Shown: positions 8,144-18,400 of the stretch, one piece after another
Position numbering within the stretch: position 1 is the stretch's first letter
Layout of the letters: each line of letters starts with the position of its first letter
Source: Natronomonas gomsonensis
Lineage (GTDB): Archaea; Halobacteriota; Halobacteria; Halobacteriales; Haloarculaceae
Length of the DNA stretch: 64,000 nucleotides
Direction of reading: 5' to 3'
Assembly (NCBI RefSeq): GCF_024300825.1
Contig: NZ_CP101323.1
Coordinates: forward strand, 2,790,001-2,854,000
The notes under the pieces: model-generated
What the model was told of the DNA's origin: nothing
Databases searched by the model: none
The model's input: only the letters and a program-made list of their open reading frames with translations
Position numbers and translations under genes: made by a program

Positions 8144-10009
8144 ATGATGGATAGGTCGGTTCCCGTGTTCGGACGGCTCCGAGATGTGGTCACGGCATCG
8201 TTCCGCCGGAAACTCGCGACCGCTCTTCTCATCGTCTTCCTCGTCGTCAGTCTCGTGACGGTCGGTTTGTACGTTCAAATCGGTGCGTTGCTGGACGAGA
8301 ACGTCGAACAGTCGATGACAGCGGCTGCAAACGCCGAGGCGAACGAATTGAACGAATGGAGTGGTCAGCATCGTCTCTTGGCTCGGGTCCTCTCGGAACA
8401 CCCAGTCTACGACTCGGGTAACGTCTCTGAGATGCGTACGTTCCTCGAGGCCCAGCATTCTGGTCGACAGGAAACCTCAGTCGTTCGAGCGTACGTCGTC
8501 GACCGTCGGAATCAGACTGTCACCGCCAGCTCGGACTCCCGGATTGAAGGTCAGCAAGTTAGCGACCTTCCATGGGAGGAACCGTTCTCGTTCCGGGATT
8601 TCGACGACGTTCAGTTGACGCAGCCCTACGAGGTTGAAAACGGAACCACTGTAGTCGGATTTATCGCACCGATACGACGGTTGCCAGGTAGCTTACTCGT
8701 CGTGGAAATCAACACCGAAAGCGTCTTCGAGCGGTTCGAACACCCCGTCGATGGTGGCTTCACCAGAGTGGTGAACTCGAACGGTACGGTCGTGTTTGCC
8801 GACGACCGCGACGCGGCACTGACACAGTACAGCGAGGGAACACAACGAGCGCCGATAGTTAGCAGAGGTCTCCGGGGTGAATCTGGGTTCACGGACTCAC
8901 CGACGTACATTGGCGGGGCCTCTGGTTCGGAATACATCGCTGCATACGATTCGGTTTCCGGTACCGACTGGGTCGTCGTCGAACACGCACCTGCCGAAGA
9001 AGCGTACGTCATAACTCGGCGCGGGCGAACGTGGATTGGTGGTATCGCCGTTGTCGCGCTGGTCGCACTGTTCGTGGTTGTCGGTGTTCTCGGAGCCGAC
9101 GTGACGACTGCGCTGTCAGGGCTGACCGACCGTGCCAGACGTATCGAAGCGGGAGAGTACGATGTCCCGTTCGAGACGGACCGCCCCGACGAGTTCGGCG
9201 ACCTCAACCGGACGCTTGAATCGACCCGCGACACACTGCAGGCCCGCATTGAGGAACTCCGTGAGACGAAAGCCGACCTCGAGACCTCGAATACGGCGCT
9301 CGAAGAACGGTCAGCAATGGTGAGCGTCCTGAACCGGATTCTCCGACACAACGTCAGAAACGATGTGAACGTCATCACTGGTCGGACGGAACTGGCCGCC
9401 TCCCGTACCGATGACCAGGTCATCCATGAAGACCTCGAAGCCGTCAAGGAGGCCGCTTGGGAACTTGCTGAACTCTCCGACCGCACACAGCGAATCAAGC
9501 AGTTGCTTTCCGAAACGGAGTCTGAGACGAGACCGATGCAACTGGGGGAGAGCCTATCGTCAGCTGTGTCGAACCTGGATAAAGCTGGGTCTGACGCGAC
9601 TATCACGGTCGACGGCGGCGAGGCGACGGTTGTCGAATCCTCACCGATGTTCCCCGTCGCCATTGCTGATGTCGTCGAGCAAATCCTCTCACACAACGAC
9701 GAGTCAGTACGAGTCGATATCACGGTAGCTGAAGACGAAGCCGATGATAGTGTGGTTGTAGTTCACATTGATGACGACTGTGGCGGGCTACCGGAGTTAG
9801 ACGTTCACGCCGTTGGCGCTGGCGAGGAAACGCCGCTCAACCATGGCGAAGGACTGGCGCTTTGGTGTCTGGAGTGGACCGTCTCGAAAGCGGGTGGGGA
9901 ACTCGATGTTGACCCGGTTGATTCGACGCTTGAAATCCGCTTACCACGGAGCGACTCACTCCAAACGGGGGGTCCGAGTAGTCAACGGGGTAATCAAGGC
10001 CTTCAATAA
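8144..10009 (+). CDS. Membrane sensor histidine kinase (Cache-HAMP-DHp-HATPase)
   Basis: The product has 621 residues. TM1 is about residues 23-46, followed by an extracytoplasmic Cache-like region (47-290), TM2 (298-320), HAMP, and a coiled coil (ETKADLETSNTALEERS). The phosphoacceptor region is LNRILRHNVRNDVNVI near residue 405, the haloarchaeal H-box form. The C-terminal ATPase domain has GEGLALW as G2. The N-box position reads VVEQILSHND instead of the usual ENAxxH pattern, and the D-box reads DDCGGLP. A GAGGTGG Shine-Dalgarno precedes the ATG. No response regulator lies next door, and catalytic competence is uncertain. Confidence 0.88.
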   Translation: MMDRSVPVFGRLRDVVTASFRRKLATALLIVFLVVSLVTVGLYVQIGALLDENVEQSMTAAANAEANELNEWSGQHRLLARVLSEHPVYDSGNVSEMRTFLEAQHSGRQETSVVRAYVVDRRNQTVTASSDSRIEGQQVSDLPWEEPFSFRDFDDVQLTQPYEVENGTTVVGFIAPIRRLPGSLLVVEINTESVFERFEHPVDGGFTRVVNSNGTVVFADDRDAALTQYSEGTQRAPIVSRGLRGESGFTDSPTYIGGASGSEYIAAYDSVSGTDWVVVEHAPAEEAYVITRRGRTWIGGIAVVALVALFVVVGVLGADVTTALSGLTDRARRIEAGEYDVPFETDRPDEFGDLNRTLESTRDTLQARIEELRETKADLETSNTALEERSAMVSVLNRILRHNVRNDVNVITGRTELAASRTDDQVIHEDLEAVKEAAWELAELSDRTQRIKQLLSETESETRPMQLGESLSSAVSNLDKAGSDATITVDGGEATVVESSPMFPVAIADVVEQILSHNDESVRVDITVAEDEADDSVVVVHIDDDCGGLPELDVHAVGAGEETPLNHGEGLALWCLEWTVSKAGGELDVDPVDSTLEIRLPRSDSLQTGGPSSQRGNQGLQ

Positions 10010-10035
10010 CCAATGCGCTCTCCGTCATCTGCAGT

Positions 10036-10060
10036 TGTATAGAATTGCAAATTCTATACA
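10036..10060. promoter_or_regulatory. Perfect 11-bp palindromic operator
   Basis: TGTATAGAATT and AATTCTATACA form a perfect inverted repeat around GCA. It overlaps the TATA-like TTCTATAC ahead of the HTH gene, whose start is 43 nt downstream. This is consistent with autoregulation by that gene product. Confidence 0.8.
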
Positions 10061-10102
10061 CAAGTGTTTTGGTTCCGGGGCACGTATTCGAACGTGATAC
10101 CA

Positions 10103-10498
10103 ATGGTCGACTCGATGGCTGAACAACTCCAGCAAGACATGGAGTGTGAGGGGCTCTTGGAGTGCTTTCACGGGCTCAAACGGCTCGACAGGGAGGTCTT
10201 CCAAACGCTCGTTCACACGGACGAACCGCTAACCGTCGACGCGATTGCGGAGACGGTTGACCGCGAGCGCTCGACGGCGTACCGCGCCGTCCAGCGACTG
10301 CTTCAGGCCGGCTTCATCCAGAAAGAGCAGGTCAACTACGACCAGGGCGGCTACTACCACGTGTATAAGCCGGCCTCGAACGTCACCGACGACATGCAGC
10401 GGTTCCTCAACGACTGGTACGCGAAGATGGGCCAACTCATCGACGAGTTCGAGAACAAATACGAACGGAACGACGCCCCAAACTCACTCGAAGGCTAA
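10103..10498 (+). CDS. HTH transcriptional regulator (TrmB/MarR-like)
   Basis: The product has 131 residues. A winged helix-turn-helix occupies residues ~35-90 (LTVDAIAETVDRERSTAYRA, then VQRLLQAGFIQKEQ), with a wing containing GGYYHVYK and a C-terminal helix that could dimerise (MQRFLNDWYAKMGQLIDEFE). The ATG at 10103 is preferred to an upstream TTG because it follows the operator and promoter at a suitable distance. The palindrome 43 nt upstream and the trxA-trxB operon 150 nt downstream suggest it controls itself and perhaps thiol-redox genes. A single Cys near the N-terminus (EC at ~14) and another at ~20 could be a redox switch, which is speculative. Confidence 0.83.
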   Translation: MVDSMAEQLQQDMECEGLLECFHGLKRLDREVFQTLVHTDEPLTVDAIAETVDRERSTAYRAVQRLLQAGFIQKEQVNYDQGGYYHVYKPASNVTDDMQRFLNDWYAKMGQLIDEFENKYERNDAPNSLEG

Positions 10499-10593
10499 GC
10501 CCTCCGGAGTTTCGAACGCCGGCTGTACCGCGTCGAGTCGTGTCTCTCTTCTGCCGTAGGTCACTCTCGACTCGACGGGGCGTTGCCACAGTA

Positions 10594-10608
10594 GTATTGT
10601 AGGAATAC
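10594..10608. promoter_or_regulatory. Imperfect inverted repeat upstream of trxA
   Basis: GTATT-gtagg-AATAC sits just upstream of the AT-rich CTTAATTAC (10618-10626), the likely TATA of trxA. It is a weak relative of the palindrome at 10036 and could be a second regulator site. Confidence 0.3.
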
Positions 10609-10648
10609 CCCATAACTCTTAATTACTGTCGGCCCCTATCGTGAGGTG

Positions 10649-11008
10649 ATGACAGTCGAAACCGCTTCCGACACAGGAACAACCACGCCCGACGAACCAC
10701 GCCCCATCGCCGGCCAGAGCGAACTGGACGAGTTCGTCGCGGACAACGACGTGGTCCTCGCGGACTTCTACGCCGACTGGTGTGGTCCCTGTCAGATGAT
10801 TGCGCCCATCGTCGAGCGACTGGCCGCCGAGACCGACGCCGCGGTCGCGAAAGTCGACGTTGACAGAAACCAACAGCTGGCGGCCGCCTACGGCGTCCGT
10901 GGGGTGCCCACGCTCGTCCTCTTTGCCGACGGCGAGCAGGTCGAGGAAATCGTCGGCGTCCAGGGCGAAGACCAACTCCGCTCGCTGATTCGGGGGTACA
11001 CCGAGTAA
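10649..11008 (+). CDS. trxA: Thioredoxin
   Basis: The product has 119 residues. It is a classic thioredoxin fold with active site WCGPC (residues 44-48) in ADFYADWCGPCQMI and the cis-Pro loop RGVPTLVLFADG. An acidic 20-residue extension precedes the domain, as in many haloarchaeal thioredoxins. The ATG at 10649 has a GAGGTG just upstream, and the GTG at 10646 is an alternative. The stop is followed directly by the ATG of the reductase gene, giving a trxA-trxB operon in which the reductase recycles this protein. Confidence 0.95.
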   Translation: MTVETASDTGTTTPDEPRPIAGQSELDEFVADNDVVLADFYADWCGPCQMIAPIVERLAAETDAAVAKVDVDRNQQLAAAYGVRGVPTLVLFADGEQVEEIVGVQGEDQLRSLIRGYTE

Positions 11009-12028
11009 ATGAGCGGGGATATCCACGATGTCGTCGTCGCGGGCTCGGGCATCGCCGGCCTCTCGGCGGCCGTCTACGCGGCGCGTGCCGACCTCGACCC
11101 GCTCGTCCTCGAGGGCGACGAGCCCGGCGGCCAGCTGACGCTGACCACCGATGTCGAGAACTTCCTCGGGTTCCCCGAGGGCGTCGGCGGCATGGAACTC
11201 GTCCAGCGGGGCAAAGAGCAAGCCGAGCGGTTCGGCGCGACGTTCCAACACGGGAGCGTCGAGTCCGCGACTCTCGACGGGCAGCCGAAAGAACTCACCC
11301 TCTCGACGGGTGAGACGATTCGGACGCGTTCGCTCGTCGTCGCCACCGGCGCCAGCGCCCGCTGGGTCGGCGCCGAAAACGGAGCCGACCTGATGGGCTA
11401 CGGGCTGTCGACGTGTGCGACCTGTGACGGCGCGTTCCACCGCGGGGACGACGTTCTCGTCATCGGCGGCGGCGACAGCGCGATGGAGGAGGCGCTGTTC
11501 CTCACGAAGTTCGCCGAGTCGGTCACAATCGTCCACCGGCGCGAAGAGCTTCGCGCCTCCGAAATCATGGCCGAACGCGCCCGCGAGCACGAGGACATCG
11601 AGTTCAGGTGGAACACGGAACTGCAGACCCTCCACGGCTCACAGGAAGAGGGAGTCACCGGTGCGACGCTCGTCTCTCACCCCGACGGCTATCCGCGGGA
11701 GAAAGCCGAAGCGGGTATCGAGGTCGACACCGAAACGGTCGATGTCGGCGGCGTGTTCTACGGCGTCGGCCACACACCAAACACCGACTTCCTGGAGGGA
11801 ACGGGTGTCGAGCGCGACGACAGCGGTTACATCGTCCCGCAGACCGACGCGGACGGTCGCCCGACCGCTCGGACGACTGTCGATGGCGTCTTCGCCGCCG
11901 GCGACGTTGCGGACCCGAACTACCGGCAGGCGATTACGTCGGCGGGGACCGGGAGCATGGCTGCACTCGACGCCGAGGAGTATCTGGAGACGCTCTCGGA
12001 GCGGAAGCGCCAGCGCATCGAAGCGTAA
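11009..12028 (+). CDS. trxB: Thioredoxin reductase
   Basis: The product has 339 residues. The FAD-binding GSGIAGLSAAVYAARA is at residues 12-27, the redox-active CATC at 136-139 (LSTCATCDGAF), and the NAD(P)-type Rossmann motif VIGGGDSAMEEA follows. The C-terminal FAD motif DGVFAAGDV with RQAITSAGTGS completes the low-Mr reductase fold. The gene begins immediately after trxA. It transfers electrons from NAD(P)H or another donor to thioredoxin; cofactor preference cannot be settled by eye. Confidence 0.95.
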   Translation: MSGDIHDVVVAGSGIAGLSAAVYAARADLDPLVLEGDEPGGQLTLTTDVENFLGFPEGVGGMELVQRGKEQAERFGATFQHGSVESATLDGQPKELTLSTGETIRTRSLVVATGASARWVGAENGADLMGYGLSTCATCDGAFHRGDDVLVIGGGDSAMEEALFLTKFAESVTIVHRREELRASEIMAERAREHEDIEFRWNTELQTLHGSQEEGVTGATLVSHPDGYPREKAEAGIEVDTETVDVGGVFYGVGHTPNTDFLEGTGVERDDSGYIVPQTDADGRPTARTTVDGVFAAGDVADPNYRQAITSAGTGSMAALDAEEYLETLSERKRQRIEA

Positions 12029-12142
12029 GCAGGATAGAATTACGGGCCCCGACTGTCGTTCGAACCGATTTCACGTCCGTTTGGATGGGTTTGTCAGAAC
12101 GTTTTGTAAGGCACTCTTCGACCGACCGGTAGAGCGACCAGC

Positions 12143-14851
12143 ATGTCCGACAATCCGTTCACCGATTCATCCATCTCTCGCCGGCAGTTCGTTCGACTCT
12201 CCGCCGCGACTGGCGGAGCGCTCGCGCTACCCGGACAGGCCAGCGCCGACGCATCTGCGCCGGCGTTCGACGCCGAATACGAGTACCTCCTGAACCACAC
12301 GCCAGATGACTACGCGGTGCCGACGCTCGTGACGTTCGATGACGTGGGGGGTCTGCGAGCGATGGAGGCGCTCGTCTCCGAGACGCGAACGACGGCCGAA
12401 CCGCAACCGGCGGGTTACGCGACGCTGTCGACGACACAGGCCCAGCGAGTCGCCGACCTGCCGACGGCGGAGACGCTTCACTTCTCGCCGGGAGCGAACC
12501 CGTTCTGGCGACTCGGCTACTATCCCCTCGGCGTCTTTCCGGAACCCGAACGGAGCGTCGATTTCCTCGATTACGAGGAGGTGGCCGCCGGACTCGACCA
12601 CCTCGCCGACGTACACGACGACCGGATGCGGGTGCTGTCTGTCGGGGAAAGCGCGGGCAAGTACAACAACATCAGCGACCGCCGGGACCCACGGGACGTA
12701 CTCGTCGTCGAACTCGCCGAGAACGTCGACGACCGCGAAGCCTTCGCGGCGAAGAAGCAGGTGCTGATTAACTGCACCATCCACGGGAACGAGCGGGCCG
12801 GCGGCGAGGCCGCACCGCGGTTCATCGAGGAGGTGCTGACCGGCCGTGAGCGACACATCGAAGCGCTGCTCGAGGAGTACGCCCTCGTGTTCACCTTCAC
12901 GAACCCCGACGGGTGGGCGGCCCGTCGACCGCAGTACGAAAGCAACGGGGTTCCGGGCGCGCCGCTGCACGAACGCGGCAATCTCGGCGGCGACACCAAC
13001 CGCCAATTCCCCAATCCGGGATGGGTGTCCGCAGCCCACACCATCGCCGAACCGCTCGGGCGGACGCTGGACGGCGAGACACGGCCGCCGGACTACGTCG
13101 CGGAGACGACGCCCGATATGCTCGCGTTCGTCGAGCACTGTCGAACGTACGAGAACCTCGTCTGTGGTATCGACCTCCACGGGATGTTGACCTCGAAGGA
13201 TTTCGTGCTCGCCCTCGATGGAGCCTCCCAGTCGTCGACGGACCAACTGCAGAACAGTTTCGACCTCATCGAGATTATCGACGACCACGTCACCGAGGCG
13301 TTGCCGGAGTGGGAGCAGGCCGGCGAGGCGCTGACTCCGCTCACCGACCAGTTCAACCCCAGCGCGGCGGGACTGTCGGCGATTCCCGAACAGGCGTTCA
13401 ACTACGGAACGCCCGTCGAGACCATCGGCTACTCGGGGACAGGTTTCGTCGACGAGTGGATGTCGTTCCCCGAGGAGCTAGGCGGACTCGGCATCCCGAG
13501 TCTGACCATGGAGATGGCGTACTCGAACACCGTCGGTGGGAACGTCTTCGATCCGGTTCGCGTCGGGATGCAGGCCGACGGCTACCGGGCGTCGATTCGC
13601 GGCGCCGTCGAGTTCGCCACCCGCGATGTCGAGGGTCGTTTCGAGGGCGACGGCGACATCGCCTACGTCGAGACGGATTCGCTGACCGCCAGTGCCGAGG
13701 ACTTGCCGCATCCCGCCGACGCACCGGACGGCGACGACGCGAGCGTCTCGACGACGAGCGAGACGACGGTTCCGGCCGGCGGAACGGGGATAGCGACGAC
13801 GACCGTTGGCTCCGAGACGACCGCACTCGCGGTCCATCCCCACGTTCCTCAGTCGGTCGCAAGTGCACGCCTCCGAGCACCCGACGGCGATATCGTTCGC
13901 GAGTTCGATGCGACTGACGGTCGAGCACTCGGTGGGGCCTGCTGTGGGCTGCCGACGTGGGAGGTGTCGACCCCGGCGGCCGGCGAGTGGACGCTCGAAC
14001 TGCGCGACGAACTGGGTGAGGGAAGCGACGCGCGGGCGTCGTTCGTTCAGGCCCGCGGCGCCGGTGAGGCGCCTGACCCCCGCGAGCAACTCGGCTACGA
14101 ACAACGCGACTACGAGGTGACGCCGCTGCGGTACTTCGAGGACTTCGCTGACGACGCCGACGTGGCCGTCGACGGCGTGACCGTCGAGGAGGTCGTCGAA
14201 GCACCGGCGCCCGGAAAGAGTGTCGAGAACGGCAACGCATCCTTCACCGACGGTGTCGACCTTTCGCCGTACGACCATCTCGTCGCAATCCACGACGACG
14301 GCGAGGCCGACGAGGAGTACGTCGAGTCACTCGAGTCGTTCGTCGAAAGCGGTGGAAACCTCGTCGTCACCGACAGCGGCCTGAACCTGCTTTCGGCCTT
14401 CGAGAGCCTCGATATCGTTTCGGCGGATATCTACGAGCAGACCGGCTACGTCGGCCAACTCGATTCGGTGAATGACGGTCACCCACTGGTCACCGACCGC
14501 CGTCCGATTCAGGACCACCTGTGGTACATCGCGCCGGTCGGATACTCCGAGGACGAGGCGCCGGTGTGGAGTATCGACAGCAACACCTTCGAGGAGTCGG
14601 GTGGCACCGTCGCAGGGACCGCCGGCGGTGATGTCGTCGTCGGAACGCTGGAACTCGGAGCGGGAACGATACAGGTCGTCGGGTCGTTGCTGCCCGAGGC
14701 GAACCAATCGAACCTCCACCCGTTTGGCATGTGTGACTACGCGACGACGTACTTCGGCCACCTCGTGATGACGAACGCACTTCGCGGTCAGCAGGTCCGT
14801 GCGGTTGACGGCCGCGAGACGGTTCGGGTCGGTCGCGGGAGCGGCGAGTAA
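12143..14851 (+). CDS. Secreted M14-family zinc carboxypeptidase-like protein
   Basis: The product has 902 residues. The Tat leader is SRRQFVRLSAATGG (residues 12-25). The M14 domain has the zinc pair H214 and E217 (TIHGNERAGGE), a third ligand at about H346 (GIDLHGML), and a catalytic Glu candidate E457 (TMEMAYSNTV). A C-terminal region of about 400 residues contains a beta-rich part and a GATase/ThuA-like segment (LSPYDHLVAIHDDGEADEEY). It probably acts outside the cell on peptides or amide-linked polymers. It is monocistronic in appearance, 114 nt after trxB. Confidence 0.88.
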   Translation: MSDNPFTDSSISRRQFVRLSAATGGALALPGQASADASAPAFDAEYEYLLNHTPDDYAVPTLVTFDDVGGLRAMEALVSETRTTAEPQPAGYATLSTTQAQRVADLPTAETLHFSPGANPFWRLGYYPLGVFPEPERSVDFLDYEEVAAGLDHLADVHDDRMRVLSVGESAGKYNNISDRRDPRDVLVVELAENVDDREAFAAKKQVLINCTIHGNERAGGEAAPRFIEEVLTGRERHIEALLEEYALVFTFTNPDGWAARRPQYESNGVPGAPLHERGNLGGDTNRQFPNPGWVSAAHTIAEPLGRTLDGETRPPDYVAETTPDMLAFVEHCRTYENLVCGIDLHGMLTSKDFVLALDGASQSSTDQLQNSFDLIEIIDDHVTEALPEWEQAGEALTPLTDQFNPSAAGLSAIPEQAFNYGTPVETIGYSGTGFVDEWMSFPEELGGLGIPSLTMEMAYSNTVGGNVFDPVRVGMQADGYRASIRGAVEFATRDVEGRFEGDGDIAYVETDSLTASAEDLPHPADAPDGDDASVSTTSETTVPAGGTGIATTTVGSETTALAVHPHVPQSVASARLRAPDGDIVREFDATDGRALGGACCGLPTWEVSTPAAGEWTLELRDELGEGSDARASFVQARGAGEAPDPREQLGYEQRDYEVTPLRYFEDFADDADVAVDGVTVEEVVEAPAPGKSVENGNASFTDGVDLSPYDHLVAIHDDGEADEEYVESLESFVESGGNLVVTDSGLNLLSAFESLDIVSADIYEQTGYVGQLDSVNDGHPLVTDRRPIQDHLWYIAPVGYSEDEAPVWSIDSNTFEESGGTVAGTAGGDVVVGTLELGAGTIQVVGSLLPEANQSNLHPFGMCDYATTYFGHLVMTNALRGQQVRAVDGRETVRVGRGSGE

Positions 14852-14893
14852 TCGGACGCCAGCCACCGAGGTGTGGACGGCGACCGGCCGAAC

Positions 14894-15358
14894 TCAACCG
14901 AAGATGCCGAAGCCGAGACCGCCGAGGAAGCCGACGATGACCGCGACGGGGTTGTCCTGGGTCTCGATGTCGACGGTGGCGACTTCCTCGCCGTCCTGCA
15001 TGACCGCGAAGGAGTCACCGAACCCACCGCTGTTGCGGTCTTCGAACTCGTTGTACCCCTCGTAGGTCAGCGAGCCGGGTCCGAGGTACAACTCACCGTC
15101 CTTCTCGCAGTAACTGGCCTGTGATTCGCTTTCTACACAGTCGACGCGGGCGTGGCCGCCGGTGACGACGCCGTCGACGACGAGCGTGCTGCCGTCGTCG
15201 GTTTCGAAGGTAATCTCACCGGGAACGCCGTCGCCGCCGAGTTCGATGTCGTTTTCGCCGAGGGGGTCTTCGGCGGACTGGGCCGCCGCGGGCATCGTCG
15301 CGATTCCAACCCCGACCAACAGCGTCAGGAGGGCCACGATTGCAGTACGGGTGTCCAT
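14894..15358 (-). CDS. Secreted/anchored haloarchaeal protein, function unknown
   Basis: The product has 154 residues. A Sec-type signal peptide (MDTRTAIVALLTLLVGVGIA, cleavage near AAAQ) precedes a small beta-rich domain with two cysteines (VDCVESESQASYCEKD) that may form a disulfide. A short C-terminal hydrophobic tail follows (VAVIVGFLGGLGFGIFG). I know no family name. The start at 15358 is supported by the TATA-like TAAATTTATTT (15376-15386) about 24 nt upstream, a leaderless arrangement. Confidence 0.75.
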   Translation of the reverse strand: MDTRTAIVALLTLLVGVGIATMPAAAQSAEDPLGENDIELGGDGVPGEITFETDDGSTLVVDGVVTGGHARVDCVESESQASYCEKDGELYLGPGSLTYEGYNEFEDRNSGGFGDSFAVMQDGEEVATVDIETQDNPVAVIVGFLGGLGFGIFG

Positions 15359-15375
15359 ACCACACCCAAAACAAC

Positions 15376-15386
15376 AAATAAATTTA
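15376..15386 (-). promoter_or_regulatory. TATA box for secreted-protein gene
   Basis: On the minus strand TAAATTTATTT is centred 24 nt from the ATG at 15358. It lies in the A+T-rich divergent region shared with mcm. Confidence 0.5.
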
Positions 15387-15497
15387 GAGTTCTGCCGGCA
15401 AGTCACTGTCTTTTATAAACTGGCGACGAGCGACAGTCTACTTTCACCCCGGTTGGCAAAGTTCTTATTCGGTGCCGCGCCAAGACGTGATACCCTC

Positions 15498-18400
15498 ATG
15501 GCGCGCGCGGAGAACACCGAAGTCATCGACAAGTTCGAGCAGTTCTACCGCGACTACTATCGCAACGAAATCGGTGAACTCGCCCAGAAGTACCCGAACG
15601 AACAGCGCTCGCTGTACGTCGACTGGGACGATCTCTATCGTTTCGACCCCGACCTCGCCGACGACTTTATCGCCCAACCCGAACAGATGCGCGACTACGC
15701 CGAGGAGGCCCTCCGACTGTACGACCTTCCGGTCGACGTGAAACTGGGACAGGCCCACGTTCGAATCCAGAACCTCCAGAAGACGACGGGCATCCGTGAA
15801 ATCCGCGCGCGCCATCGCGGACAGTTGGTCGCCGTCTCCGGCATCATCCGGAAGGCGACCGACGTACGCCCGAAAGTGACCGAGGCCGCCTTCGAGTGTC
15901 AACGCTGTGGCACGCTTACCCGCATCCCCCAGACCTCCGGGGAGTTCTACGAACCCCACGAGTGTCAGGGCTGTGAGCGGCAGGGTCCCTTCGAAATCAA
16001 CTTCGATCAATCGGAGTTCGTCGACGCCCAGAAACTCCGCGTTCAGGAGTCCCCCGAGGGATTGCGCGGCGGGGAGACGCCCCAGAGCATCGACGTGAAC
16101 ATCGAAGACGACATCACCGGGAAGGTGACTCCCGGCGACCACGTTCGGGTCATCGGTATCATCCACCTCGACCAACAGGAGCAAAACCAGAGCAAGACGC
16201 CCATCTTCGACGTGTACATGAGCGGCATCTCCGTCGAAATCGAGGACGAGGAGTTCGAGGAGATGGACATCACCGACGAGGACAAGAAGGAAATCTACGC
16301 GCTCTCCGAACAGCAGGACATCGAACAGCAGTTCATCGATTCGATGGCACCTTCCATCCACGGCTACGAACAGGAGAAACTCGCCATCATCCTGCAGTTG
16401 TTCGCCGGCGTCACGAAGAACCTCCCCAACGACTCCCGAGTGCGTGGGGACATCCACATCCTGCTGATGGGCGACCCCGGGACCGGGAAATCCCAACTGA
16501 TTCAGTACGTCAAGAACATCGCCCCGCGGGCGGTGTCGACTTCCGGGAAGAGCAGCTCTGCGGCCGGGTTGTGTGTCACCGGCGATACGATGATTCACAC
16601 CGACAGCGGATTCCAACCGATTCGCGACCTCGTTACTGGGGAGCTTCCCGAACCGGTTCGCGATGAGACGGCCGCCCCGAAGGCCGTCGGCGTACAGTCG
16701 TTCGACCGGAAAGCTGGCGAGATGACAGAAGCCACCACCTCACACGCGTGGCGAATGCCGGAGAAGCCGTGCCGTCGAATCGAGACGAGCGACGGGAAGG
16801 AACTCGAAGCCTCGGTGAACACGCCCGTGTTGACGTGCGGTTCCGACGGCATTGAGTGGCGGGAGATATCGGAAATCGAGGCCGGCGATTACGTCGCCAT
16901 ACCCCGACACGGGGACCTCGACCGTTCGCCGGTGCCCGTTCGGGAGTTCTTGGAACTGTCGACGGAGAAAATCCAGCTATCGGACGAATCGGTTGCGTTC
17001 CTCCGTGAGGCGCTTCAGGCGGAGTTCGGGACACTCAGAGACGCGGCGGCGGAACTGGACCTCTCGGAGGATTTCATCTACCTCCACCTCAAGAATCGCC
17101 ACGTCCCACTGGAGAAACTGGACCGGATGCTTGGGGCTATCGGAGCGACCCGCGACGACGTTCAGTTCGAGCGGTTGATGCTCAGACACGGCGACAGCAT
17201 CACGCTCCCCGAAACGTTCGACGAGGATCTCATGTACCTATCGGGTCTCGTATTCGGTGACGGCGATATCTCGCTGGACCGACGCGGGGGGAACCGAGGA
17301 CAGGTTCGCATCTCCAACGGCGACGAGACGGTGCTTGAACGGGCGGCCGACATCTTCGAAGCCAAATTCGACAAGCGACCGGACATAGAGCATCAGGACG
17401 ACAGAGTTCCGTCCATTCGGTTCAACAGCGCGACCGTCGCGCGGTTGTTCTCGAATGCGGGAATGGAGACGCCGAAAGCGGACCTCGCGTTGGCTCCGGA
17501 ACTGACTGCCGCAGAGCACGCTGACGCGTTCCTTCGGGGTCTGATGGACGCCGATGGTTCCGTCTCGGCACGCGACAACGGCGGGTCGAGCGTTTTGCTC
17601 TCGACGATTAGTGAGGACCTCGCCCGACAGGTCCAGTTGCTGCTCGAAACGTACGGCGTTCGGGCGTCGGTTCGCGAACGGGACCGGCGAGGGACTTACG
17701 AACTCGCCGATGGGCGGACCATCGAGTCGAAACACGTCCAGTACTTCGTCGAGATGTACGGGGCCGATATCGACCGGTATGCCGAGGCTATCGGCTTCGA
17801 AGTCCCCGAGAAGCAGGAGGCCCTCGAAGGAATAGTCGCCGAGAACCGACAGCAACGCGAGATGCTCCCCGTCGGCTCGGCGCTTGCGACTGTCGATGGG
17901 TCGGCCGGCGAATACTACCAGAACGTCAACCGGGGGGACAACCCCGGACGAGCACGAGCACGTACGATGCTCGAAGACATCGACCTCGGGTCGGCGGAAC
18001 CGAACGTGCGTGAAGCCGTCGAGGCGGACCTCCGCTGGGACGAAGTCGTTGCCGCCGTCGACACCGGCGAAAAAGAAGTGTTCGACCTGACGGTTCCGGA
18101 GACGCACAACTTCGTCGGAAACGGCATCGTGACCCACAACACCGCTGCAGCTGTTAGAGACGACTTCGCCGACGGCCAGCAGTGGACACTCGAGGCCGGC
18201 GCCCTCGTCTTGGCCGACCGCGGCGTCGCTGCCGTCGACGAACTCGACAAGATGGACTCCTCGGACCGCTCGGCGCTCCACGAGGGCCTCGAACAACAGC
18301 AAATCAGCGTCAACAAGGCCGGCATCAACGCGACGCTGAAGAGCCGATGTTCGCTTCTGGCGGCGGCGAACCCGAAGTACGGCCGCTTCGACCAACACGA

